Shown here: one piece after another, positions 48,947 through 56,841 of the stretch
Layout of the letters: each line of letters opens with the position of its first letter
Numbering within the stretch: position 1 is the first letter of the stretch
DNA from: Candidatus Enterococcus ferrettii
Lineage (GTDB): Bacteria > Bacillota > Bacilli > Lactobacillales > Enterococcaceae
Assembly: GCF_017377655.1 (NCBI RefSeq)
Contig: NZ_JAFREL010000004.1
Span: 109,722 to 173,721, forward strand
Length of the DNA: 64,000 nucleotides
Reading direction: 5' to 3'
The notes under the pieces: generated by a model
The model's input: the letters and a program-made list of their open reading frames with translations, nothing else
What the model was told of the DNA's origin: nothing
Databases searched by the model: none
Translations under genes and position numbers: made by a program

Positions 48947-49724
48947 AAATTGATTCCCCTCGCTCAATTGTTTTGATCGTTTGTTTTCTTTGACGAATAT
49001 GCTGTTGTTCCCATTCAGGGAACAACACCCAATGATAAACATTGCCGTATTTCGTGAACTTCCCTTGAAAAATTTGTAATTCAGAGAAGAGTCGACTGAT
49101 TTCTAACGGAAAAGCCTCAAAGATTTTGACCTCCATTAAGACAGTCGGTTCAATTGTTAATAGTTTTTGCGGATGTTGATCCACCTGATCCAATTCGAAA
49201 TGCTCCAAAGAGTAACGAATATTCTGATCAAAGGTGATACGAAAATTTTCGTCCTTCTTAGATTTCAAAGCAATGCGGTCATAACTAATTAGAACTGTTG
49301 GCTGAAGCTTTTGTTGCTGGGTGTACCAATTAAGCTCTTTGAATATTTGCTTTTGTACTTGCGGCTTCACATCATAATTCAGAAAATTTTTCGCCTCCTG
49401 ATACGTCATAGCCGTTCTGCGTTTGTAGGTCACACCTGCTACCTTCTTTTTTAATTCTAGATAGACAGTGGATTGATTGGTTGCTAAGCCATAGCTGCGC
49501 AGCCGCATTTTTTCTTTAAATTTGGGTTGGTCTACCGAATGACGAATGACTGCCAAATCTTCTGTATCGTAATAAATCGTGTGTATGGTATGCAGCCCAT
49601 ACTCATCAATCGTCATATATTCTTGCAAACGAGTTAGCAGCAGATCATACTTCTCTGGTGTCAGTAGATATTTCTTCTCTCGGCGCTCAAATATTTCGCC
49701 GCTCTTAACTTTTGCTTTTGCCAT
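48939..49724 (-). CDS. VTC-domain protein (polyphosphate-polymerase-like)
   Basis: 261 residues. The tunnel-fold VTC domain is recognisable from its charged strands: Arg-Arg-Glu-Lys-Lys-Tyr-Leu-Leu near 11, Tyr-Tyr-Asp-Thr-Glu-Asp-Leu near 44, Lys-Glu-Lys-Met-Arg-Leu-Arg-Ser-Tyr near 61, Glu-Leu-Lys-Lys-Lys near 80, and Leu-Met-Glu-Val-Lys near 210. In yeast this fold polymerises polyphosphate; bacterial proteins paired with DUF4956 have no proven reaction. The ATG at 49724 is preceded by AAGGAGGAA. It is the first gene of the envelope operon, behind an array of TTCAGATT repeats. Confidence 0.9.
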   Translation of the reverse strand: MAKAKVKSGEIFERREKKYLLTPEKYDLLLTRLQEYMTIDEYGLHTIHTIYYDTEDLAVIRHSVDQPKFKEKMRLRSYGLATNQSTVYLELKKKVAGVTYKRRTAMTYQEAKNFLNYDVKPQVQKQIFKELNWYTQQQKLQPTVLISYDRIALKSKKDENFRITFDQNIRYSLEHFELDQVDQHPQKLLTIEPTVLMEVKIFEAFPLEISRLFSELQIFQGKFTKYGNVYHWVLFPEWEQQHIRQRKQTIKTIERGESIYA

Positions 49725-49767
49725 ACGGGTATTCCTCCTTGTAGGTCCATTTATTAGCGGTGTATGT

Positions 49768-49820
49768 ATCATAACCAATGAATCTGAACTCCTTCTGAAG
49801 TAAATCTGAACAAATCTGAA
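49768..49820 (-). promoter_or_regulatory. Promoter with four TTCAGATT direct repeats (response-regulator site)
   Basis: On the minus strand TTCAGATT, TTCAGATT, TTCAGAAG and TTCAGATT occur with periods of 10, 11 and 11 bases, one helical turn each. The last copy overlaps the -35 region of a TATGAT -10 box (49768-49773). This is the layout of OmpR-class activator sites, and an OmpR-type regulator is encoded next door. Confidence 0.75.
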
Positions 49821-49840
49821 GGTTGAAAAGGAACAAAAAA

Positions 49841-49865
49841 AGAACAGTCATTTACTGACTGCTCT
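49841..49865 (-). terminator. Rho-independent terminator of the two-component operon
   Basis: The minus-strand stem AGAGCAGTCA / TGACTGTTCT is followed by a run of T, after the kinase gene. Confidence 0.8.
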
Positions 49866-49901
49866 TACTAGATAATTAACATTATTCAAATTCCTATTCA
49901 G

Positions 49902-51173
49902 TTAGTTCGTCCACTTTACAGGAAGAATGATCTCCGTTTGATAGATTTCCCCGAGTGTTTTACTGGTCATGCACCCTTGATGCAGCTCTACGATCATCGT
50001 AGAAATTTTCACCCCTAAGGACTTTCCAATACTTGAATCTGATCCGCCAATGGCATTTCTGATTGTCATCAAAAGCTGTTCATTCTGAACACGAATCTGG
50101 ATATTGACCTCCTTCTCAAGATCAGCATGCTGGTTAATGTTAGAAATAAGATTGTCGAACAAGCGCTCCAGCAAGCTCATATCTCCCACTAATTTAACCT
50201 GTGGGGGAATAGTCAGTTCGTAGCTGACCTCTGCAATCGGCAGCAGCTCCGTAATGAATTGTTCAAACAGCATCCGACTGTCGATCGTTTGCAGCTCTAA
50301 TGGACGTTGACCGGAAAAAATCGTTGCATACTCCAGCAGATCATTCACACGAGTATTCATCTGTTGGGTCTTTTTATGAATCAAATTCAAATATTTTCGC
50401 TGCTCTTCAGTTAAGTCGGTTTCTAACAGCACCGGCAGATAGCCGCTTAAAATGGTAAGCGGGGTGCGGATATCATGACTTAGGTCACTGATAATTTCTC
50501 GTGACGCTTGGGTAGCTTTTGCTTCCAAAACGATCTTCTCGCTAAGAGATTCACTCATTCGATTAATGCTGGCCGCAATCTGTGTCAGTTCATCATGCCC
50601 TTCTTCGGCAATTCGATAATCCAGATCACCCGCCTCCAAAATAATTGTTCCCTTTTCGATTTGGTGCATGTATTTCGCCTTATTCAATAATTGGTGATAA
50701 AACAAGACGATCGCAAAGAGCAGCCCCAAAACTACTGCTGCTACAATCCCGATATACATCGGCCAACGATTCTCAACTACTAAAAAGGTTGTTTTTGTTT
50801 CCCCATCCGAATAAGTAATTGCAGCGGATTTTTCTGTCCCTAATGGCCGCCGCTCCTCCATTGGTCCTGCTGGTTCTTTATGGAATTTCGGTTCATTTCT
50901 ATTTTCGGAGTCATTGCGCAAGTAAAAGACCGTTCCGTCTGAGGATTGCCAAGTAAACCGGCCTAAGCTGTCCGCCTCCTGCTGACTTACAAATTCTTGA
51001 AACTCGGTGGTCGCTTCTGAAAAATCCTTCTTTTCCATTTTTGGTTGAATCACCTGGTGGTACAACGCTTGATTGCTTAAAAACAGCAAGAAGAATAGGA
51101 TTGCACCGCTCAAGATACTTAGAATCAGATAGCGAAAAATTTCTTTAGGAAAGGTAGTTTTTTTATTGTTCAA
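49902..51173 (-). CDS. Sensor histidine kinase
   Basis: 423 residues. Two membrane helices (about 14-34 and 130-152) flank an extracellular domain of some 95 residues. A HAMP segment follows, then the H-box Asp-Leu-Ser-His-Asp-Ile-Arg-Thr-Pro-Leu near 235 with the phosphorylated histidine, and an ATPase domain with the N-box Asn-Leu-Ile-Ser-Asn-Ile near 344. The final G-box region is short, with Gly-Lys-Ser-Leu-Gly-Val-Lys-Ile. The start is TTG inside the end of the response-regulator gene. It is VanS-like in size. With its regulator it probably controls the adjacent envelope operon. Confidence 0.9.
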   Translation of the reverse strand: MNNKKTTFPKEIFRYLILSILSGAILFFLLFLSNQALYHQVIQPKMEKKDFSEATTEFQEFVSQQEADSLGRFTWQSSDGTVFYLRNDSENRNEPKFHKEPAGPMEERRPLGTEKSAAITYSDGETKTTFLVVENRWPMYIGIVAAVVLGLLFAIVLFYHQLLNKAKYMHQIEKGTIILEAGDLDYRIAEEGHDELTQIAASINRMSESLSEKIVLEAKATQASREIISDLSHDIRTPLTILSGYLPVLLETDLTEEQRKYLNLIHKKTQQMNTRVNDLLEYATIFSGQRPLELQTIDSRMLFEQFITELLPIAEVSYELTIPPQVKLVGDMSLLERLFDNLISNINQHADLEKEVNIQIRVQNEQLLMTIRNAIGGSDSSIGKSLGVKISTMIVELHQGCMTSKTLGEIYQTEIILPVKWTN

Positions 51174-51852
51174 TCTTATACCCCACTCCCCACACGGTTA
51201 AAATATACTGAGGTTTTTTCGGGTCCTTTTCAATTTTTTGCCGCAGTTTTTTTATATGAGTCATAATCGTACTGCTGGAGCTGTAAAAATAGGGTTCCTG
51301 CCACACAGCCTCATAGATCGCTTCCGCTGAAAAAACATGTGCTGGCGACTCTGCCAGCAGCTGTAGAATATCAAATTCTTTTCCTGTTAAGGTAACTTCC
51401 TGATCAGCCAAAATAACTTTGCGTGTTTCCGGATGCAATACCATATCTCGAATATTAATTGACTGATTCGTTTGAATTTGCGAACTACTATAATTTAAGT
51501 AACGCCGCAGCATTGCCTGAACCTTCAACTGCAATTCCTGAGGAGAAAAAGGTTTAACTAAATAATCGTCTGCCCCCGCGGAGTAACCAACAATTTTATC
51601 GTATTCTTGACCCTTTGCAGAGATAAAAAGAATTGGAACCGAATAAGACTTGCGGATTTCCTTTACCGCATCCACACCGTTCATCTTAGGCATCATATAA
51701 TCCATAATAATCAGAGCCACCTCTTGATCCATCATAGACAAAGCTTCTTGGCCATTTTCCGCCTCAATAATTTCATCTACATAAGATGTCAGCAGCATTC
51801 TTTCCAGCTCCCGAATATCTGCCTCATCATCCACAATCAATAGCTTCGTCAT
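51163..51852 (-). CDS. OmpR-family response regulator
   Basis: 229 residues. The receiver domain has the acidic pair Asp-Asp near residue 8, phosphoacceptor Asp in Ile-Ile-Met-Asp-Tyr-Met near 51, and Lys in Leu-Val-Lys-Pro-Phe near 100. The winged-helix domain runs from about 130, ending Thr-Val-Trp-Gly-Val-Gly-Tyr-Lys. AGAGGAGGG lies upstream. It is co-transcribed with the kinase and is the best candidate to bind the TTCAGATT repeats before the VTC operon. Confidence 0.93.
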   Translation of the reverse strand: MTKLLIVDDEADIRELERMLLTSYVDEIIEAENGQEALSMMDQEVALIIMDYMMPKMNGVDAVKEIRKSYSVPILFISAKGQEYDKIVGYSAGADDYLVKPFSPQELQLKVQAMLRRYLNYSSSQIQTNQSINIRDMVLHPETRKVILADQEVTLTGKEFDILQLLAESPAHVFSAEAIYEAVWQEPYFYSSSSTIMTHIKKLRQKIEKDPKKPQYILTVWGVGYKIEQ

Positions 51853-52189
51853 TTTTATCCCTCCTCTGCGACATTTTCTGATTAGTATGCCATAAAATCA
51901 GCCTATAAAAGCAGTTCATTCAAAAAGATCATAAAAAAATCTCGAATTCTTAATGATTCCTGGCAATTCAAACAAATAAATCAGCTAAGAATTAGTGATT
52001 TCCATCTAAAAGTCGTGCTTAATAATTTCATTTCTTAGTCTTAACTTCTAAATAATCCCAATCCGTTATTTACTCAAACAAATTCTGCTTTATCTTTTAT
52101 TATTAAATATAGTATTATTTTATTAAGTACGCATTTGGGGAAATGCTGAACTATTTAACGAGGATTTTTGTTCAAAGAAAGGAAAGAAG
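51853..52189. other. AT-rich divergent intergenic region
   Basis: 337 bases between the response regulator and the coiled-coil protein genes. It must hold both promoters, but I see no convincing -35/-10 pair, no TTCAGATT repeats and no ORF. The stretch from about 52060 to 52125 is almost pure A/T. Confidence 0.5.
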
Positions 52190-52990
52190 ATGAAAAAGAA
52201 TACGGGGAAAATAGTTGCAGGAGTTATTCTGATTGGATTGTGTTTCGCTTTAGGGAGTGTCTTTATCATATTAGCAGGTCTAGCTGCTTTTATCGGAGCA
52301 GTTGGTGCGATGATTCTATTCCTGATAAAAAAAGATAATCGTAAGGCTAAAAAAGCAATTGTCACCGCAGCTGTTGCCTTTGTGGTAACCATCGCTGGTT
52401 TTACAATGCTTCCTGCCAGCGAGAATTCTGCAACTGAGGAACGGATAGCCGCAGTGGATAAAAGCACAAAAGAAACAAGTGCTTCTTCCATTTCAGAATC
52501 AACTAGTCAAACAACCAAAGAAAGCAAAAAGACCACCGCTTCCTCCAGCAAAGCAAAACTGGAAGCAGAAAAACAAGCGGAGGCTAAAAGAAAAGAAGAA
52601 CAGAAAAAAATAGCCGAGGAACAACGAAAAGCTGAAGAGGCGCAAAAGATTGAAGAACAGCAAAAGGCTGAAGCAGAGCGAGTTGCTTTAGAACAGCAAC
52701 AAGCTCAGGAAGCAGCACATAAAGCGGAGCAAGAACGAATCGCTCAAGAGGCGGCTGCGGCCCAGCAACAAGCAGCTCTCGCTGCCCAACAGCAGGCCGA
52801 AGCAGAAGCCCAACAAGCGGCTGCTCAAGCTCAAGCGCAGCCACAGGTTCAAACGGTTTTCATTGCACCTCAATCAGGAACGAAATACCATTCAAATTCA
52901 GGCTGCCGAGGCTTAAGCAATGCCAATTCGGTTGAAGAAGTCTCACTTGATAGCGTAGGCAATCTTACACCTTGCAAGATTTGTTACTAA
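52190..52990 (+). CDS. Membrane-anchored coiled-coil protein with C-terminal Cys-rich motif
   Basis: 266 residues. Two or three hydrophobic segments fill about 7-42 and 57-77, followed by a Ser/Thr linker. A highly charged, then Gln/Ala-rich coiled coil runs from about 118 to 222. The last 40 residues carry Tyr-His-Ser-Asn-Ser-Gly-Cys-Arg-Gly-Leu and Thr-Pro-Cys-Lys-Ile-Cys-Tyr. This His/Cys motif recurs at the ends of Firmicutes surface and nuclease proteins and looks metal-binding. Function unknown. It stands alone, with its own terminator. Confidence 0.75.
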   Translation: MKKNTGKIVAGVILIGLCFALGSVFIILAGLAAFIGAVGAMILFLIKKDNRKAKKAIVTAAVAFVVTIAGFTMLPASENSATEERIAAVDKSTKETSASSISESTSQTTKESKKTTASSSKAKLEAEKQAEAKRKEEQKKIAEEQRKAEEAQKIEEQQKAEAERVALEQQQAQEAAHKAEQERIAQEAAAAQQQAALAAQQQAEAEAQQAAAQAQAQPQVQTVFIAPQSGTKYHSNSGCRGLSNANSVEEVSLDSVGNLTPCKICY

Positions 52991-52992
52991 AA

Positions 52993-53034
52993 ACAGCAAC
53001 CAGTTACTTTCGATTGAGAGTAACTGGTTGCTGT
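52993..53034. terminator. Bidirectional terminator
   Basis: A perfect 16-base stem ACAGCAACCAGTTACT / AGTAACTGGTTGCTGT is followed by ATTTTTT. It separates the convergent coiled-coil and kdgK genes. Confidence 0.85.
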
Positions 53035-53039
53035 ATTTT

Positions 53040-54038
53040 TTATCTACTAATCTTCGCACTTTCGCTGTTCATAAACTGTCGTACTTCATCTTCACTGTAC
53101 TGGTTGCAATCACCTTTAATAAAGTGCTTCAGGACAGCAGCAGCAGCCGCAAACTCAATCGTTTCCTGCGGATTCATCTCGGTTAATAGACCGTGAAGGA
53201 TTCCACCAGTAAAGGCATCTCCACCACCGATTCGATCAACAATAGGATCAATGACATAGTTTTTCGACGTGTAACATTGGTCCTTGATCCACAAGTTTCC
53301 CTGTAATTCATTTACACTAGTCGAATGAACTGTCCGCTTAGTCGAAAAGAAGACTTCGATGTTTGGGAAAAGCTTTTGCATAGCTTGATAATAGTTTGTT
53401 ACATCAACCTCTGTCTTCTCTTCAATTCCCAACAAATGAATCGCATCCATGTGGCCAGCTGAGCAATAATCTACATAAGGCAAAGCCTTTTGCAAAAACT
53501 CACCTGCTGCTTGTTGTGTCCACAACGTTTGACGATAGTTGCTGTCAAAGCTGACCTTACAACCGGCTGATTTAGCTGCTTGCATCAATTGAATGGTCAA
53601 CTGGCACCAGTCTTCCGAGAGCGCTGGGGTAATGCCTGAAACATGGAATACATCTGCCTCAGCAAACAGCTCAGTCGACTCCCATTCAAGTTCATTCATC
53701 AAAGCAAAAACTGAACCTTGACGATCATACACTACTTTAGTCGCCTTCTGACCAATCCCTTGCTCCACATAATAAGTACCTAGCCGACCAGGTCCTTTTA
53801 ATAAAAAGTCAGTAGCAACACCAGAGCTGTGCAAATGCCTTTCTACAGCTTGTCCAAAGGCGTTATCTGCTACCTTACTGGCATATTGGACATGATGACC
53901 ATAATTTGCCAGAGAAACTGCCACATTTGCCTCACCACCACCATAGAAAACATCTAGCTGACTAGTTTGGTTCAATCGTGTGCCGACCTCAGCGGATAAG
54001 CGCATCATAATTTCCCCTAGACAAACGATTCTAGCCAT
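53040..54038 (-). CDS. kdgK: 2-keto-3-deoxygluconate kinase
   Basis: 332 residues of the PfkB family. It opens Val-Cys-Leu-Gly-Glu-Ile-Met-Met-Arg-Leu and has Gly-Gly-Gly-Glu-Ala-Asn-Val-Ala-Val near 34. The catalytic Gly-Gly-Gly-Asp-Ala-Phe-Thr-Gly-Gly is near 270. It would phosphorylate KDG to KDPG, the substrate of the aldolase encoded next to it; the two overlap by 8 bases. The ATG at 54038 is preferred to the longer frame because GAGGGA lies upstream. Confidence 0.88.
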   Translation of the reverse strand: MARIVCLGEIMMRLSAEVGTRLNQTSQLDVFYGGGEANVAVSLANYGHHVQYASKVADNAFGQAVERHLHSSGVATDFLLKGPGRLGTYYVEQGIGQKATKVVYDRQGSVFALMNELEWESTELFAEADVFHVSGITPALSEDWCQLTIQLMQAAKSAGCKVSFDSNYRQTLWTQQAAGEFLQKALPYVDYCSAGHMDAIHLLGIEEKTEVDVTNYYQAMQKLFPNIEVFFSTKRTVHSTSVNELQGNLWIKDQCYTSKNYVIDPIVDRIGGGDAFTGGILHGLLTEMNPQETIEFAAAAAVLKHFIKGDCNQYSEDEVRQFMNSESAKISR

Positions 54039-54684
54039 GTGTAATCCCTCTAATTTCAGCCAGCTTTGCAGCATATTGCTGAGCAATCTCCGTTACCTTG
54101 GCAAAATCACCTTCAGCCGCTGGTGCCAACAAATTACCGCCAACACCCACAGCTACTACACCAGCTTCAAACCAAGTAGCCATATTTTCCAGACTGACAC
54201 CACCTGTTGGCATCAGGTTAATATGAGGCAATGGTGCTTTGACAGCTGAGACAATACTTGGCCCATAGGCACTGCCTGGGAATAGTTTGATAATGTCTGC
54301 ACCGCTCTTCAAAGCTGTCTGCATTTCAGTAATCGTCATACAGCCTGGCAGGTAAGGGATTTGGTAAAGGTTGCATAGCTCAGCAGTTTCAGCGTTAAAG
54401 CTAGGGCTGACAATAAATTCCGCCCCAGCCATAATAGCCAAACGGGCAGTCACAACATCTAATACTGTTCCTGCTCCGATCACAACCTCTTGTCCACGAT
54501 ACGCATCCGCTAACTCCTGAATTGCTGCTTGAGCGTTCGGCACCGTAAATGTTACTTCGATCCCGATTACGCCACCTTCAATAATCGCATGACTAGCTTT
54601 TACAGCTTCGGCCTGATCTTTTCCTCGTACGACAGCAATGACTCCAGCTTTTTCTAAACGTGATAAAATTTCTACTCGTTTCAT
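54031..54684 (-). CDS. eda: KDPG/KHG aldolase
   Basis: 217 residues. Conserved parts are Val-Ile-Ala-Val-Val-Arg-Gly-Lys near 13, the catalytic Glu in Gly-Ile-Glu-Val-Thr-Phe near 40, Gly-Ala-Gly-Thr-Val-Leu near 68, and the Schiff-base lysine in Ile-Ile-Lys-Leu-Phe-Pro-Gly near 132. It cleaves KDPG to pyruvate and glyceraldehyde 3-phosphate. An ATG at 54684 is chosen over an in-frame TTG two codons earlier. It is coupled to kdgK and follows the PTS gene. Confidence 0.93.
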   Translation of the reverse strand: MKRVEILSRLEKAGVIAVVRGKDQAEAVKASHAIIEGGVIGIEVTFTVPNAQAAIQELADAYRGQEVVIGAGTVLDVVTARLAIMAGAEFIVSPSFNAETAELCNLYQIPYLPGCMTITEMQTALKSGADIIKLFPGSAYGPSIVSAVKAPLPHINLMPTGGVSLENMATWFEAGVVAVGVGGNLLAPAAEGDFAKVTEIAQQYAAKLAEIRGITHG

Positions 54685-54704
54685 ACTCAAACGTCTCCAG
54701 TCTA

Positions 54705-56531
54705 TTAATTAAGAACTGCCCGTTCCAACAAAGTTCCTGCTGGATGCTGGCCTTCTAGATCCCGCATACCTGAAAATGACAGGACACGATCCATATTGGT
54801 AATCACAACAATGATCATTGTTTCTTTTCCTTGATTGCGGATATACTCTAAATCCATTTGTGCCAGTTTTGTTTCAACTGATACTTGATCGCCTTCTTTG
54901 ACAAATACCTCAAAGCCTTGACCATTTAAAGCAACTGTATCAATTCCCATGTGAACTAAAATCTCTACACCATTGCTGGTTTTGATTCCAATTGCATGTT
55001 TTGAAGGAAAAACGGTAGTCACTGTACCGGAAACTGGTGAGAACACCGCACCATCAGTTGACTTAATAGCAAAACCTTCACCCATCATTTTAGTTGAAAA
55101 AACTTCATCTGGTACATCTTCTAAAGGAACATATGCACCTTTTGAAACGGCATGTAAATCAACTTCATTGGTTAACTCAGTATCTTCATCCATTTCCTTT
55201 GGTACCATCATGTAAGTTAGGGCAAAAGACAGAACCAATGCAATGATGATTCCTAACACTGCAAAGATGAAGTATTGCCCAATGTAAGCTGGCAAGCTGA
55301 AAATACTTGATAAAATGTAGCCATAAATTCGAACCCCGAAGAAGCTGATAAATGCTGATGCAACTGAGCTTCCGATAGTGGCTGCGATAAAAGCTTTTTT
55401 GTATTTTGATAAAATACCGAATAGAGCTGGCTCGGTAATTCCTAAAATTCCTGATACTGCAGAAGATAAAACGATTGATTTTTCTTCTTTGGTTTTTACT
55501 TTTGTGTAAATAGCTGCTGTGGCACCAGTAATCGCCATATTTGCCATAAACATCATAGGCATCAACATGTCATAACCTTGGTTCGCAAAGTTCTGCAAAG
55601 CAATTGGTGTCATAGCATGGTGTAAACCAGTAAAGATCGCAATTGGTCGAATCGCACCTACGACAATCCCTGCTAACACTGGTGAAATCGTGAATAGCCC
55701 AGCAACACCTGCAGCCAACAGATTTCCTAAATGGATACTAATTGGTCCAATAACTGTTAACGTAACTAAACCAGCCACGAACAAGGAAATTGTTGGGGTA
55801 AATACTGTTCGTAAAACTTGCGGCAAGATCTTGTCTACCCAACGATAAATGTAGCTTAAAGCCAACACTGCAAAGATAATCGGAATAACTGTTCCTGCAT
55901 AGTTAAAGACCGGAACTGGGACTAACCCGAATAATTGGAAAGCTGAAACATTTCCTTCAGCGACCGCATTAGTCATTGTTGGAAACTGTAGAGTTGCTGC
56001 AATCGCAATCGCCAAATATTGGTTCGTTTTGAAAATTCGGGCAGCAGAAGCGGCAACGAAAAATGGCAAGAATGTAAATACGCCGCTGGCAATCATATCA
56101 ATCACTAAATAAGTATCTGTTTGGTTCGAGATGACATTTAACGCAACTAACCCTGCCATCAATCCTTTGATCATTCCAGCACCGGCAATCGCAGGTACGA
56201 TTGGTCCGAATACCCCTGATACAGTATCCATAAACAAGGAAACTGCGCCTTTTTTCTCAGTATTTTCTTGCTGACTATTCTCATCCAAGCCCAATTCTTT
56301 AGCAAGCGGTGCAAAGTAATCAGCTACGTCCGTTCCAATAACTACCTGTAATTGATCACTTTGATATTTGGTTCCTACTACTTTAGGAATCTTATCTAAA
56401 GCCGCATAATCGACCTTCTTCTCATCCTTTAGGTTAAAGCGTAAGCGGGTCATACAATGCCAAGCATTATTGATGTTATCTGCTCCGCCGACATCTTTTA
56501 TAATCTGTTTTGCAATATCTTCATGTTTCAT
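54705..56531 (-). CDS. PTS beta-glucoside-family EIIBCA
   Basis: 608 residues. The order is EIIB with its cysteine in His-Cys-Met-Thr-Arg-Leu-Arg near 25, then EIIC (about 105-440, ten or so helices) and a C-terminal glucose-type EIIA with active histidines in Ser-Lys-His-Ala-Ile-Gly and Leu-Val-His-Met-Gly-Ile-Asp. All three parts are intact. Relatives import beta-glucosides, sucrose or trehalose. The operon-mates work on aldonate/KDG chemistry, which is unusual for this permease type. AGGAGGG precedes the ATG; a cre-like site lies upstream. Confidence 0.93.
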   Translation of the reverse strand: MKHEDIAKQIIKDVGGADNINNAWHCMTRLRFNLKDEKKVDYAALDKIPKVVGTKYQSDQLQVVIGTDVADYFAPLAKELGLDENSQQENTEKKGAVSLFMDTVSGVFGPIVPAIAGAGMIKGLMAGLVALNVISNQTDTYLVIDMIASGVFTFLPFFVAASAARIFKTNQYLAIAIAATLQFPTMTNAVAEGNVSAFQLFGLVPVPVFNYAGTVIPIIFAVLALSYIYRWVDKILPQVLRTVFTPTISLFVAGLVTLTVIGPISIHLGNLLAAGVAGLFTISPVLAGIVVGAIRPIAIFTGLHHAMTPIALQNFANQGYDMLMPMMFMANMAITGATAAIYTKVKTKEEKSIVLSSAVSGILGITEPALFGILSKYKKAFIAATIGSSVASAFISFFGVRIYGYILSSIFSLPAYIGQYFIFAVLGIIIALVLSFALTYMMVPKEMDEDTELTNEVDLHAVSKGAYVPLEDVPDEVFSTKMMGEGFAIKSTDGAVFSPVSGTVTTVFPSKHAIGIKTSNGVEILVHMGIDTVALNGQGFEVFVKEGDQVSVETKLAQMDLEYIRNQGKETMIIVVITNMDRVLSFSGMRDLEGQHPAGTLLERAVLN

Positions 56532-56604
56532 TTTTAGTAGCCCTCCTTAGTTCTTACGGAACAAGTGATTCAGGCTCGGACTAGTCAACTTCGCCTGAGA
56601 ATTG

Positions 56605-56618
56605 TGATTCCGTTTTCA
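56605..56618 (-). promoter_or_regulatory. Candidate CcpA (cre) site upstream of the KDG/PTS operon
   Basis: The minus-strand TGAAAACGGAATCA matches the cre core TGNAANCGNWNNCW. It lies about 75 bases upstream of the PTS start codon. Confidence 0.55.
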
Positions 56619-56654
56619 CCCTCACATAGTAGCATGGTATTCCCAACTTGTAAA

Positions 56655-56767
56655 ACCAGTCCTTTTTACTATTTTTATATTAAAAACAGCTATATATCAA
56701 CGTTTTAAAATATTTTTAAGAAAAATTGGACTGGTTTTATACTGTCAAGCTGGTATTTTTTAGACCA
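56655..56767. promoter_or_regulatory. Candidate GntR operators between the divergent PTS and dehydratase genes
   Basis: AAAACCAGTCC (56655) and its reverse GGACTGGTTTT (56728) form a widely spaced inverted pair. A further TGGTATTTTTTAGACCA dyad lies at 56751. ACTGGT half-sites of this kind are bound by UTRA-type GntR proteins, one of which is encoded at 58093-58800. Confidence 0.5.
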
Positions 56768-56841
56768 AATTGACACCGCTTGGGTATCCATGTTTCAATG
56801 AGTGTGGAAATGATTCGTATTACAAAATTGGAGTGATTAAA

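Noticed and set aside
52560..52860. Low-complexity Gln/Ala/Glu repeat as tandem DNA repeat or phage tail tape measure
   Set aside because: The DNA units are not regular; the protein is a short coiled coil between membrane helices and a His/Cys end, with no phage genes around.
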